A stretch of DNA of 64,000 nucleotides, from assembly GCA_963573305.1 (NCBI GenBank), contig OY754331.1, positions 68,375,275-68,439,274 of the forward strand, in the 5' to 3' direction. Positions 44,201 to 56,625 of the stretch are shown one piece after another (position 1 is the first letter of the stretch; the number at the start of each line of letters is the position of its first letter). The position numbers and the translations under genes are program-made. The stretch is from Pyrrhosoma nymphula. Taxonomy: Eukaryota > Arthropoda > Insecta > Odonata > Coenagrionidae. The notes under the pieces were generated by a model. That model worked only from the letters and a program-made list of their open reading frames with translations, ran no database searches and was not told where the DNA came from.

Positions 44201-46713
44201 ATGCCTTTCAACCATGTCACGCGTCTTGAGCTCCATGAAAAAATGATGGAGATTAAGGGAAAATCTTTATCCGACAAAAAAACTTATTTAGTGGATTTTT
44301 TTTCTCGGAGTTTAAATATAACACATATTGAAGACGCTGTAAAAAGCCTCCGCGAATTCATTAGGATAAAATTTTTAGTGCCTTATCTCAAGAGGTGGGC
44401 AAAGTGTTCCCGAAGTGACAAGAGATTTGTGAAGGAAAATTATGCATGGCTCGCTGAGTCAATCGATTTTCCTGAAACCATTCGTCAGTATTTACCAAGT
44501 ACTTCTACAGCGACTGGTATGTGTTCTCCGATAATGTTCTTTTGTGGTCATGATTTGTTGCAAGTACATACATTTGTTAAATTTTGGGCTATATATGTGT
44601 AAACCTTTACTATATCAGGTACAATGGGAAGGCCAGAAAAAGAGTTTAGTACAGCATCTGACAGGTCAAAAAGAAGAAAAGTCCAAAATATTAAGACTTC
44701 TTCCTCAGCCTCTCAGCTCGCATTGGCAACCTCTCTTAGTTTAAGGGAAGAAGGTGATATTGCAGCTGCTCAGTTATTAACAGAAGTAACAACAACCACT
44801 CCTAGGAGGGCTAGGAGAGTTCTCTCGAAATGGAGGAAAGCTGAAAATTTCCAGACAGAGATGTCGCCTGAGGACGGTCTGTCTTTAATCATCTCTACGG
44901 GGTTGACTAAGAGTCAGTATAATACTCTACGAACCTCCGCACTTAGTTACGGACATGAGCTCTATCCCAGTTATGACAGAGTATTAAAAGCAAAAGGCGC
45001 GGCATATCCAGAAGGGATAATCATTACAGAGAATATGTGTGAAGTGAATCTTCAAACTCTATTAAATCATACGGTGTCGCGGGTACTGGCATCCGTTTCC
45101 ACTGCACAAGCATCAAGCGATGACGTACAATGCACATTTATATGCAAGTACGGATTTGATGGGAGCTCGGGCCATGCCCAATACAAGCAGATGTGGGAAC
45201 AAGCGGAATCATCTGATGAATTCTTATTCATGAGCTCCCTCGTGCCACTTCGTTTGTTAAATGACGCTACAGGTGAGAGATTTAAGTGCATCTAGTTTGT
45301 GTTTGGCTATTGAAATAAGAATAAGGATGGGAAATAATAATACTAACACCAATTCAGGTGAGATTATCTGGGCAAATCCTCGTCCGTCATCTACAAGATT
45401 TTGTCGGCCCATCCGCCTTCAATGGCTCAAAGAAACCAAGGAGGTTGCTAAGGCGGAAAGAGACCACATTCAAAGGCAGATTGATGCATTAGAGAAATGT
45501 AATTTTGGGAGCTATTCTGTCACCTTCAGTTTGCTTCTCACAATGATAAATGGAAAAGTAAGTCTGCAAGTATGCTTATGATAAGAAAAATTGAATTTAA
45601 TTTGGCTTTGGAAAGGAATTAATGTGACTTTACAAACTTATGGCAAACGATTCTTATAGGTATGCAATGCATTGACCGATGGTGCCAGTATGAGGTGCTA
45701 TATCTGCGGAGCAAAAACATCGGAGATGAATGATTTAAAAGCCTTGAAAGGTAAACCGGCAAATGTGGAAAACTATTCATTTGGTATATCTACGTTGCAT
45801 TGTTATATAAGGTTTTTTGAGTGCCTTTTGCACATATCTTATCGATTGGAGTTTAAGCAATGGCAGGTGAGTAAACATCAAAACTGAAAATTTTGATTGG
45901 TTTCAACCGGCGAAATGACGTAGAGAGATACACAACTTTGGAATATTTTTGTAGGCTCGTGGTTGTCTAAAAACCCAACTTTCCAAGAAAAAGGCAATGA
46001 TACAGAGAGCCTTCAGGGAAAGAATGGGGTTAATCGTTGATGTACCCAGGCCTGGCTCTGGAAATACCAATGACGGAAATACTGCAAGACGTTTTTTTGA
46101 TTCTCCGAGACTGGCAGCTGAAATAACAGGTAATAAAACTTATCAGATCAATAATAACTGTGCATGGGTTGAATGATCGTCATTACACTGCGAAAACACA
46201 TTTGAAATATCTTTATATAATATTTTCATTCTAGGAGTTAACTATGACTTGGTGAAAAAAATGTCAATTATACTTAAGGCATTATCCAGTGGTCTGCCAC
46301 TGAACAACGAGACATTTTCGCAATATTGCCTGAGAACTGCCCAGTTATACGTGGAGTTGTATCCATGGTACTACATGCCAACCACAGTACACAAGGTTCT
46401 CCTGCATGGAAGTGAAATTGCGAAAGAGGCGATACTTCCCTTAGGTCAGCTCTCAGAAGAGGCAATGGAAGCTCGAAATAAGGACACTAGAAAATTCCGC
46501 CAGTGCTTCACGAGGAAACACTCAAGAGTTGCAACGAACGAGGACCTAATCAAAAGACTTCTGATTACATCAGATCCATTGATTTCCTCCACCGTTCCTT
46601 CAACTTATAAGAAACGCAGGAGACTACCAAGGGAGCTGAAACAACTATTGCTTATAGAGGACACTGACGAGGAAACCGACACTGATGATGACCAGGATTC
46701 GTTGGAAGACTAA
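44201..46713 (+). CDS. Transib transposase (RAG1-like DDE), six exons
   Basis: Exons: 44201-44516, 44619-45272, 45358-45557, 45660-45866, 45955-46129, 46235-46713. Introns of 85-105 bp have GT..AG borders, and all junctions keep frame, giving 676 residues. The start is the first ATG (MPFNHVTRLELHEK); the frame is open a little further but without another ATG. Landmarks: GRPEKEF...SKRRK near 109-126; FDGSSGH with catalytic D286; MINGKV spanning exons 3/4; zinc ligands C403/C406 (CYIC); FGISTLH...RFFECLLHISYRL (431-453); HKVLLH with H570/H575; SEEAMEARNK with catalytic E596 (RAG1 E962 equivalent); and an acidic C-terminus. The expected second Asp (RAG1 D708) is Asn388, so catalysis is probably lost. 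Otherwise there is no frameshift or stop. It would cut at the CACAGTG ends in the nucleus. Confidence 0.92.
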
Positions 46714-47233
46714 AAATCATTTCTTCCCAAGTATGTTATATAGTGTACAATAATTTTGATACTATTCACCTGCAAGTAATAACTTGAGACCTTCTATCAT
46801 TCACGGTCCATTTGACTTACACGTTTCCAACTTCTACACTCATGCCAGTTCCGAAATTCAATATGAATAATTTACTCTGGGTGAAATTTTATAAAGCATT
46901 TATTCTTTTCGCTAACTAGGATTTAATTTCTAAATATTTTTTTAAATTTTACTCTTAATTCATATTATATTTGTTATTTTAATGTTCTTCTCTTGCATGT
47001 AACAAGGCTTTCTACTAAATAACTTCCCTACACGGCAACATGATGAATTGGAAAAAGATGTTTTTTTAAGGAAAAACATTAACGATTATATTACAACTTT
47101 AAAGATTGTTAATGAATAGGTATTAGTAAGAGTGTATATTGTTTTATTTTTTTCTGATGCATCAAAAATAATTCAATGAGACGGAGAAACTTCCTCGAAA
47201 TTTTCCTAGGGGAAAAAATTTCCAAAATTACTA
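46714..47233 (+). other. Transib 3' untranslated region
   Basis: AT-rich unique sequence between the transposase stop codon and the right inverted repeat, with ordinary A-rich stretches that could serve for polyadenylation. No second ORF (for example a RAG2-like gene) is present here or elsewhere in the element. Confidence 0.5.
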
Positions 47234-48202
47234 TTATAGGCAGCGCGCGTCATAAAACGGCCCTTTTTCGCGGGACCCTCGTGGAGTGAGGGAGGGCGAG
47301 TACCTCGGAAGGGACGGAAGGCAAAGAAAGAATTCTATAGACAGCCTTCTCTCTAAACCATATTGGGTACCTGCGGAATATGCATACGCACTCAAGAGGT
47401 GAAAGACGTTCATAATTTTCAGCTTCATCCGTGAACAAAAGTGTACAGAAGAAAAAGAAACGACAAATTTACCACAGTTACACGCTTACTGATCCATTCG
47501 CTCGTTACCACACTCTCGAAATATCTTCAGTGTACAACATTTGGATATCAGCCACAACGTGTTTAGCTTAGAAACGTACAATTAGAACATTTGAGGTCCA
47601 CAGAACCGATCAAGTTCAACGAAGCCACGGTATTTCCGAGCCCCGCCGCGCAGAGACAGGTCGGGGCGCGCGATCGAAATATCGCTATTACTTCAAAGAT
47701 CGCAAACATTTTTCTACGATTTTTGCATAATACTGTTAAAAATGAGTTTGACTAACACTCTGTGCAAATATCTCGAGTTACATTTTTGTTTAAAAAAAGT
47801 TATTGACTGCTTTATGTCAAATTTTGAGTGAAAAAAGCGTCCGCCATTTTGTGACGTAATAGCATACAAATATCGACAAAAATCCCTTAAATTCATGCAA
47901 GGCACAGGGAAAATACAACATTAACAGATTGTAACGTTTTTTATTTCATTGAAATCCATATACTTCAACGGCATATGTTTAACTTTGAAGATTATCGAAG
48001 AAAAACTAAAACGAGAGCTATTTTGGAAATTTGATCGCGTTTAAGCCTTAGTATCTAAGAAACGGGTAAAACCTATATAAAATGACTTGCCATTTCATGA
48101 TGCACAAACATTTGTGAGTACTTGTGCAAAGTTTCAAGTTTCTATCGCAAAAAAAGCTATTTTGGACTTTTGTCCGGCGATTTTCGATTTCAGACCACTG
48201 TG
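47234..48202 (-). repeat. Transib right terminal inverted repeat, 969 bp
   Basis: Inverted copy of 42781-43749, same length, two mismatches seen by eye. It ends in CACTGTG (48196-48202), the complement of the left CACAGTG, directly followed by the CGATG duplication. Confidence 0.93.
48165..48202 (-). promoter_or_regulatory. RSS-like transposase binding end (right)
   Basis: Minus-strand copy of the left end: CACAGTG heptamer, 22-bp spacer, ACAAAAGTC nonamer-like block. Both ends therefore have the same ~23-type spacing and not a 12/23 pair. Confidence 0.75.
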
Positions 48203-48207
48203 CGATG
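48203..48207. repeat. 5-bp target-site duplication, right (CGATG)
   Basis: Identical to 42776-42780 on the other side of the Transib. Confidence 0.92.
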
Positions 48208-48942
48208 GCTTGATTTTATTTCGCATTTGATATCTTGTATATGTACCAGGAGTAAGTGGAACTAGCTCTTTATTACATGGTGAAAATTATAAAAGGAAGT
48301 GAACAGTTAAAGATTAGTAGTGTTTACATTTTCCCAAATTACATGAATCAAACAATTTTAGCCTCTCTTGTCAATGCGTTAGGTGTTTGAATATTTTTTC
48401 CTGGTTGAATGGTTCTTCTGTCTTCAACATTGATCACAGCTGAAAATCACTTTTTATAATGGAACTAATTTGTGGAAAAATCTACAGAAAATTGAAAACC
48501 AGAAGGATGCGAAATTAAATAATACCAGTGGATTCCACTTGTCCCATAAGCATTATTTTATGGGGTAAGTGTAAACTCCTAATATTTACTCAGAGGCCAT
48601 GAACATGTTATAAATATAACTTAAAGTTTATTAATAATACATACTTCAAAACAATTTAATTACCAACTAGAATAGAATTATTTCCAGAAAAGTTTTCAAT
48701 TCAATATCCCTTCATTCAGGTGCTAACAAGATCACTGTCAGAGTGTAAATGTAAGTAAAACTAACATCTGAGAATCAGAAAATCACCAGTCGATCCAGGG
48801 CTTTCCACTTCATAATACTCTTAGGCCTTGTTAGTACCTGGCGTTTCGGTTAGGTGTCCGCACATTACAGACAATATATTTTGCCATACAATATACATAA
48901 TTTCCCCTTCCCCCAAAAATCCACTTGCCCCGAAGTACCTTA

Positions 48943-49880
48943 ACTAAATAGATATGATGGCCCGGCGTATAATATTTCTTACCTCTCCCTGGGTCGGCGC
49001 TACTTTTAAGCAGTTGTTCGCGATATTGGAATTTATATAAAGAAAATACTACTTTCCCCTACTTTTCACCCATTTATTACATTTCACCCAACACTACTTT
49101 GAGCATCATATTATTTCAAATTCAGTATGCGCAAAAAAGCGTAGAAAGATACGGTTGTTTTGTCCATGACACCAGCGGATGACAAGAATTTTTAAGTTGC
49201 CAGAATATGAATAAAATCCATCTGTTAGTGAAAATGAAGCTGGTGTGTCTGATGTTGAATTGGTTTTCTCGCTGTCTTTCACTCCGCGTCACAAAGTTAA
49301 GTGAAGAGCCACGTTGTACAAAATGTTTTATGTTGAGTATTAAGATTAATGGCTGTGGGATTAAGACGTTTATGAAGATGGATGCGGGGTAAGAAAATCA
49401 GCAAAATTTCAAAGGTGAGCAGTCCGAAATTATTCACACAATTAAGTAAATGGCGAAGTTGTGTAATAGTTTGGAGTTTGGTCATTAAGTTTATGGGTGT
49501 TCTGTTGAGTTTCATTAAGAAAACACGTGGAAAAAAACAGAAAAAATGTAATAATCTTACACTCCACAAATGTTCTTTTCTTCACTCCTTGTTGCCATTT
49601 GTATGTATTAGTTTGAACGATTGCCTCATTTACCATTTTTCTCCTCATGTTTCTGATTCGTTGATTTGACTTGTGCTTTAAGCTTTGCTAATGATGCTGT
49701 ATCCTGCGCCCTCTTGAATTCCACCATATCCCTCTCCATCGCTCTTTTTCCCACTATCTGTTTGCTAATCCTTCGATCGTCCGACATTAGCACCTAATCG
49801 GACGATTCTGCCTTTTTCGTTAGTCAAGTGTGAAAATCAAATTAATGGTTCGCGAGTTCACTTCGGGTAATGAAGACATG
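48943..49880. other. unassigned sequence
   Basis: Overlapping frames on both strands at 49207-49669 lack motifs. Confidence 0.45.
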
Positions 49881-50133
49881 ATGTTTTAAAAAATAAACTT
49901 TGTTATTTTCCACACAGATTTATTACAACTCGACCGGAAAACAAGAGTTAACAAAAAACCTTTTTTTGTTAACTCTTGTTTTTTTCTTGTTTTAACCGTG
50001 TTTTTGTTCTTGTTGTGTTGTTGTTCTTGTGGTTTTTTTTTGCTAACTCTTGAGAATGACCTGAAAAGGTTTAAACCGGTCAAGTTGTAATAAAACTGTG
50101 TGGAATATAACAAAGTTTATTTTTTTTAAACAT
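49881..50133. mobile_element. foldback element, ~58-bp arms
   Basis: The left arm (49881-49937) and right arm (50074-50133) are inverted copies sharing AAATAAACTTTGTTAT, TTCCACACAG and TTATTACAACT.GACCGG. The loop contains a second palindrome, ACAAGAGTTAACAAAAAACC with its inverted copy ending at about 49980, and T/TTGTTCTTG-rich sequence. No clear target duplication. Confidence 0.75.
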
Positions 50134-53100
50134 AAAGTTTGAAAATTCCAGCATAGGCCTGGTTCGCGCCAATGGAACTTCCCACATATCCATAATGACT
50201 CCAATGACCATAAAAAGTGTCGGCCGCCATCCTAAATAACCAGTCAGTCAACTATGAATGCTTACATTTTCAATTATGAATTTAAGTCTACGAGATAAAA
50301 CATTCTTCAATGAAGGAAATTATACACTTCCTTTAAATGAAAGTATAAGGTTGACAATTCAGAATGGGGATCCATTTGAGCAGTTTGGGCGGACCTTGCT
50401 CCGCGGTATTTTTGGCGTTGTATCGTTGTTATCGTTGGCGTTGGAAGAAATAAATGGGAAGGTATCATTGAGAGGGACTCTTAAAATTTCAACATTGAAT
50501 GAACGTATCGCCGTATGGTTCTATTATTTTGAGGTAGAGAATAAGCGCAGATTGTAACGTCAAGCGATTCGTGAATTTAGGGAAAAGATGGAGACTATGA
50601 GCTGGTCAGAGATGGAGAGCGAGAGAGACTTTATTAGGCGTTAGCAGCTGAAGACTTGGATTTTAAGCTTACCAACCATACAGTCTATCCTAAGACTAAA
50701 CGTACTCTATGCTGCATACCACAAAGAGGCTGCTACGTAGTAATCTTATATGATGATCGAACGGAAATTTAGTCAAGAATTTCCACCCGCGCGCCATAGC
50801 TCATAACTGGGAACAGAAAGATGTTTACCATCCGTGTGTACCTGTCGATAGCAATTTAAACCGTGGTTTCTCGTAAGTGAACCGATACGTAAGCATCTGA
50901 ACTAATTTTCTTAAAAAAGTGCTACTCTTACCTTGTTCTATTCGTAATGCTTCATTGTAAGCTTGTGACTGGTTCCCTTTCTTAATGGTGATAAATAATG
51001 AAAATAATCGAATAAATTAAATGGAGTTTGTGTATATTCTTCAAGTTTTGCCTAGTTTTACTTTGACAGAATTGATTATTGAAAGAAAGTACTTTAATAT
51101 TTTACAATAATACCAAAAGCAAGTTCCATTGGCAGGTAGAAACCTATGCAAATACAGCTGTTAAAGATAAATGATGTTGTTGTGGAATTATATCTACCAT
51201 TAAGAAAGGAACATAAAAATAATATCCCGCTTATTATTTACATAGCTTATGACGAAAGAAGACAGAAGTATGTTTGGGGTTTGATGCAATGTGATAACAT
51301 CGTCGTAATAATTATTATTTCTGGGAATTTGATCGACATGTATTGTCTGAACCAAAAATTATATATCTGCTGTGTCATAATTAGCCATTTTGTCATGTTT
51401 TTGTGATGTGTGGTTAAACCGCTCGATGAATTCGCCTTTAGTTTTTGTTTTGCTGGCTGAAATTTAGGTTTCTGAAAAGCGCATCAGTCTCTCGGTTTGT
51501 TGGCGTGAGCATAAGTGACAACTGAATGCATCCGAATCTGTTATTGTACAAAGTAACTGTGTACTATCTCACAACCGAGCTTGTGCATCTTCAAAAGCAT
51601 TCTCATTCCGGAAATATTTTGAAATACTGAATCACTCTAAGGAATCGTAGATATATGTAATTGTTGATGACTATGCCATGTTCATTTGTTTCTTCCGGCT
51701 AAAATGTGCACTCTTTTGATCCATTTGTCCAGGTCCAGGCTGCTCATAATGTTCTTATTATGAAGATGTAAGTTATTAATGGTTTTTCATTTTGACTGGT
51801 GTTTCGCTCGAGGATTCTCCGCCAAGGAGATGGGTTCAATTTACGTCTGAAAAATAACTAGAGCGAGTCTGTCTGTCATGAAATAACCACATAAGAAAAG
51901 ATTGGTGAGCTCATTTTCATCCGGATTATGGTATCATTTCGCCTTCGTCGCAGTGCTGCCGTAATTAATCATTTCACGCATGCAGTGAAGTATTGCATTA
52001 CCGACCACGGTGATCTTCTCCTCATAATTCATGTTATAAGAAGTGTCGGAGCCTTTTCCGCCTATAATCTTGGCAGTCTCCTTGTTGACGGCTGGTATTT
52101 GGCCATGTCATGGACTCGTAATAAAATTTCATAATCATTTTCATTTATATTACCCAAGAATAGACTCGTAACACCTCCGAATCTCGCCACTTATCGTTCA
52201 CGATTGCTTTTTGACCCATGATACATATTTGTTGTTGATTTTTTGTGGGTGTGGATTTTTTTATTTTACTTTTGAATCTAATATCGAGAAGTTATTTGCT
52301 ATGTATCACGCATCAGGCGTCATTCAATGCTTAAAGCCTCAGTTTATGTCAAATAAATACTACGCATTTGTCTTTGAAAACCAGGGTGGTTTTGGTAAAA
52401 AACGTAACTGTCTGAATAGTGAAGTTTAAAGTGAAATGCATAAAATATTGAACCTGAAAAACGATTCAAACTACTCATGCACAAAACAGATTACTGGCAA
52501 AGAATTGCTAATGTGCACCTTACTAAAATATAAGTATACCACTTTTCCTCTCATAGGCTCATATGAAGGTGTTTATCAATGAAAACTCGTATGTTAAAAA
52601 AAGAGTGATCAACTTATGCTGTGTTCTTGAAAGCTCGCGTGGAGTAGCTTTTAACGTGATTGTCTTCACTTTGTTTATAATTTGCTTCGCTAATCGCAAA
52701 GCAATTGGAAAGCGTAGATTCCTAAACTCCAAACGAATGTGAAAAATATTCTTAGGAAAAGTGGGCGATGAACAGAAAGCTAACACTGTTAGGGTGACCA
52801 GGCCAGATTGCCGAAATGTTGAAAGCAATTTTGGAATTCTCGATTTCCGGAAACAGGAAAAATTCATTTTCAAAAAGTAGAAAAATATTAAATGGAGTGA
52901 CCGAAAGCCAGATGTGACGGAAGATTGATGCATTTCCTGTTGAAGAAAAAGCAAAACAGCTTAGCACAAGATATTTATTTCTCCATTTCACCCCACAATA
53001 CCCGCATGGGAGCATCGCGATTGTATTATACCGACAATTTGTGCTGAGCATTTTCGGAATATTTACGCAGAATTCTACAATGTTTGTTGGCCCATCGCGG

Positions 53101-55474
53101 AAAACCTTTTAAGTGCGGTCAATGGTACTGCAACAATGTCCTTATGAATGGATCTACGTTGAGCACAGTCGACAAAGAAATCGAGCAGCGATGAAAAAAG
53201 AAGCCCTATGGAGCATTTTTGTAGGCATCCCGGTACCGCTGTTGCATATCCTACTTTCCCGGCTCAATCATCTCTGAGCTTGGTCCAAATATATGTATAC
53301 ACGATTTCATCTATGTAGTTCTCCCTAGGCGTGGGCAAGAGCCGTTGGCGGCCGGTCGTGGGGGCGGTCAGTCTACGACTCATTAATTGATATGAGAACT
53401 GAAAAAGGATACTGAAAGTATGAAAATAAAAAAAATTGTCCCATCCTCCTGCATGTATTTCAATTCAAAATGACTGTATTTAGTATATCGTCAAAGTGAC
53501 CGACACTCGTCAGTAAGTTCAACTAAGAGCAAAATGACGCCTGCGGGCTTACAATTTCCTTCTTCAGTATTCTTGTCACAAAACCGTTGAAAGGAAATGT
53601 GGCTGAAATTGCACAAGAATTTATGGTTTAAAATATACCCTCAAAAAGTAAGTATAATATAAATACATTTTACATACATTGGCATTTTCCCTCGTAAAAC
53701 TATAAGCTTGGAGACTACTGATGGATTAAAAATTTGTTTCCTGGCGAGGAAGGAAACTATCATTTTAAGTTAATCGTTGTAACCCTAAGTGTGCCTCTAA
53801 TGAACGCGCGGTCTTATAAACAATCAATCTGCAAATAAATTCCTTGTTAGGGGAAGCCAAATGAAATCTCCTAAGTTTACTGACTATATCATGCGTCTCT
53901 ATTCTGGTTTCTCCTCAGAACTATTTGCAATTACCTCGTTTACTAGGCGATCTCAATATCCATTGGAACGGCAAAGGATTTTGGCGTCGTCAAAATTGAT
54001 GTGGTGTGTCTGATTGAGGCTATGTTCCCCCAGGGCTGATTTTTCGAGATGAAGCATCCTTATGTGCCTCTGGTGTTCTATGATTCCGGGCTTCATCCAT
54101 ATCCAGGGTCTTTCATTTTAGTACGGATTTAGTTTTGGATTTAAGCTATTAATATTCCGAGACGAACAACGAATTTGGAACAGGCATGACATCGACACAG
54201 CTCCAGAACGAGAATTATCGCTCGAGTTACCCAGCTCTAAAGCAACACTGCTCTGTAAATACGCACGGGAGCGATACCGAGGATTTTTAGAAGTCGGAGG
54301 ATCAGGTAATGGAATGGCTGAAAGACGGGTGACGCTTTTAAGTGGATTTGTTCGTTTTACAGAGTTGACCCACACAATTTCACCTCAAAGATCGTTTTAC
54401 ACGATGCTTATTTAAATACTGAAAATCTAACTGAACTCGTGCTTAAAATCGAATTACGGAATCGAATTCGATTATTGTCGGATTTATGTTTTCAGTACTG
54501 ATAATTATCAACACCGTAAATATGAATAAGTGCGATACTTATTTTCCATCCGATTCTTGGATCCAACGACCAATCACGGGGAAGCAGGTGAGTCGAACGT
54601 TTCGAGAGAATACCGGTGGCGGTGCTGGAATCTGCCAACATAATGCCTAAAAGATAGTCTCTCGAGGACTTGTTCAGAATTGTTGAAAACGGTAAAAATG
54701 TCATGATATCGCTTATTTATGCCAAAACAATTTGGCGCAGTTAATTTAAATAGCGTAATTTTTAAAGTATCGGGCGAGAACTTGTGGAAATGAATAATCG
54801 ATAATATAATCACAAAAAAGAAGGATACTTTGTAAATGTCCACACTGTGGAACTCACAAAAATTTAACAAGTACTCTATTTGTGTTAATGTTACATGGCG
54901 AATTCCTGTTCAGCGAATTTCCTAACGGCGCAACTATGCACTGAAATCACCATCGTGTAAACACGGGCTTCGAGGCATCGTATTCGATTGAAGTCCCGAA
55001 TTTGGTTCTGAGTTTTCGGCGCTGATTTCAGTTCTGAACTCAGTGCTGACCTAAGCATCGTGTAAGACAGCCTTTTTATCGCAACTGGCTGCACATTATC
55101 CGGAATTCTATTTGAATTACCGGGCGTAATATTACTGGACCTATATCGGGTTTCCGGTTTCCAAAGCTTTTTGAAAAAAACATTTGAGATTTCCCGGGTG
55201 AAGAACCGTGAGAGCAACGCTGTCCACGCGGTGAAAAGAGGAATGAATAATTGTGATAATATCCAATCATTGTGATGGCACTAATGGTGTATGGTACGCA
55301 GTCACGCGCACGGGTGCGAAGATATACACCAAGACGGTAAAATTCGCGATGAAAAAATCATCCTCCGCGACTGTGGCATAACATGCACGACAACGTCTCC
55401 TGTGCTACAATGTAAACGGGACGAGAACAACTTGTTCGTATAAACCCCCCGCTGAAATTCGCTTTGAATTTAAA
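50134..55474. other. unassigned sequence
   Basis: More than 5 kb without a supported gene. The 99-codon frame at 50258-50557 and the 86-codon frame at 51146-51406 have ordinary-looking composition but no motif I recognise. Within 52559-53051, opposite frames (131 and 99 codons) are also unrecognised. Possible MITE ends lie at 54393 and 55052 (listed separately). Confidence 0.45.
54391..55072. mobile_element. possible MITE remnant
   Basis: CGTTTTACACGATGCTTA at 54393 has an inverted counterpart at 55052-55072 (TAAGCATCGTGTAAGACAGCC). A further CATCGTGTAAACACGGGC lies at 54951. The ends resemble the GGC-GTTTTACACG family (6420, 62023) but are diverged and no target duplication is clear. Confidence 0.3.
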
Positions 55475-55800
55475 TGGCTTGGTAGTGTAACTGGCTATCA
55501 CACCTGACCGGCAATTGGGAGATCCTGGTTCGTATCCCGGTCCATCTAATGAATTTTTCATGGCGAATTTCACTGTCTTTGGTGTATATGTGATAATATC
55601 TTTGAAGTCGCAAAATAATGTTTCGTAAAGTCGCCGATTTCTTTGCTTTACAAACATGTTCTACTCTTGTTGCTGTCTCCTAAAGTCTTTAACCGTTCCA
55701 CGCCCTCTTACATCACCTGCCCCTAGTAAAATTTCACTGTGGTCACCCTTGCGTTCACGCCATGCCGCACGGCAATAAAGCTTTGTGGGTTGCTTGCTTC
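55475..55800 (+). mobile_element. tRNA-derived SINE
   Basis: TGGCTTGGTAGTGTAACTGG (box A region) and GATCCTGGTTCGTATCCCGG (box B/T arm) are spaced as in a tRNA, and the flanks AAATGGC/TCCATCT pair at about 5 of 7 positions. The anticodon arm does not fold, so this is a SINE head and not a working tRNA. The following ~230 bp is presumed SINE body, with an uncertain end. Confidence 0.5.
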
Positions 55801-56588
55801 AACAGCTACTCGAATAATCTGAAAAACTGGGACACCATCCTTTTCGATTGAGAATGTCTGTCAAATTGTCATATTATACCTAGTATTTGTCTGTGCGTAA
55901 GTAAATTGAGTTACATTAATTAATAATAATTATTTTCTAGACCGAAGAATTTTTAGCTGCTTCACTGCATGTATCAATATCATTACGAACTTTTATCCGC
56001 TTCATAGATAATGTTCTGAGTTCCTAAATTTCAATCTCCTCTTGCTTTATATGTTCCCATGGTTCAATATTTTTCCTTCTTTCCTTTAAACTTGATATCC
56101 TGTAGCATTTATTATCTTTTATCTTCCTTTAACATTTGTTTTCTCTTCTTCCAGGTGAGTTCGCCGTACTTTCTTCCCTCTGGCCCTTTCTCGTGCTGTG
56201 TGTGATGTTGCTTCTATGCCAGACATTGCATTGCCTACCTCCTTAAATGTATGTAAAATTTTCATTCCTTCTTCGAGCATATCATGTTTTTCGTAGTTAC
56301 AGCGCAAAAAAGATGTTTTGCACATAGTTCCCTAGGGATATTATTCCAATTCTCTTCAAGTTGAGGCTAATCGAGGTATCTTGTCTTTTGAATCGGTAAG
56401 TCAACTTGTGTTCCAGAATAGCACAACTCAACTACCAGGTATTCCGTTATTCATCTTTATCTTGTCTCTTAATATGTTTACTCTGTTATGGCCGGTTGCA
56501 CAAACATTTAGCAGTGGGATTGATAGTAATGAGTTCCATTTAAGTCTATGGACCTCATTACTAAATTAAGGTTGTACATATCTTGATA
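55801..56588. other. unassigned sequence
   Basis: No recognised feature. Confidence 0.45.
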
Positions 56589-56625
56589 AACCCTGAAGAT
56601 GGAGTGATAATTCCGAAACGTTGGC
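56589..56625 (+). ncRNA. degenerate hammerhead-like motif
   Basis: CCCTGAAGATGG, a stem-loop closed by GGAGT/ATTCC, GAAAC, GTT and GGCC occur in hammerhead order. The CTGATGA core is changed to CTGAAGA and the cleavage triplet to GTT. It shares the GCCAA 3' flank with the Penelope-type copies at 33.5 and 34.5 kb. Confidence 0.4.

Larger units (their letters stand above)
42781..48202 (+). mobile_element. complete Transib (RAG1-like) DNA transposon
   Basis: The 5,422-bp element is bounded by CACAGTG ends and 5-bp CGATG duplications. It consists of a 969-bp left inverted repeat, a six-exon transposase gene on the plus strand (44201-46713), about 520 bp of AT-rich 3' sequence, and a 969-bp right inverted repeat. 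Transib is the superfamily from which the V(D)J recombinase RAG1 and its recombination signals derive. Near-identical repeats and a perfect duplication point to recent insertion. Transib elements are usually described with short terminal repeats, so the long repeats are unusual. The transposase carries an apparent Asn at one catalytic position. Confidence 0.93.
42533..48940. mobile_element. TA-flanked inverted-repeat element interrupted by Transib
   Basis: The left end AGGTACACCGGGGCAAAT and the inverted right end (read as AGGTACTTCGGGGCAAGT) form ~18-bp terminal repeats flanked by TA on both sides (42531-42532 and 48941-48942). TA duplication suggests the Tc1/mariner/pogo group. Without the 5,422-bp Transib and its 5-bp duplication, the element would be about 981 bp and non-coding. 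The outer element must predate the Transib insertion. Confidence 0.65.

Noticed and set aside
46714..47233. RAG2-like second gene in the Transib
   Set aside because: No open frame of useful length or kelch-type repeat is present between the transposase stop and the right inverted repeat.
50258..50557. 99-codon frame with ordinary amino-acid composition
   Set aside because: No recognised motif, and no neighbouring exon or splice evidence; could be an unrecognised gene fragment but not supportable.
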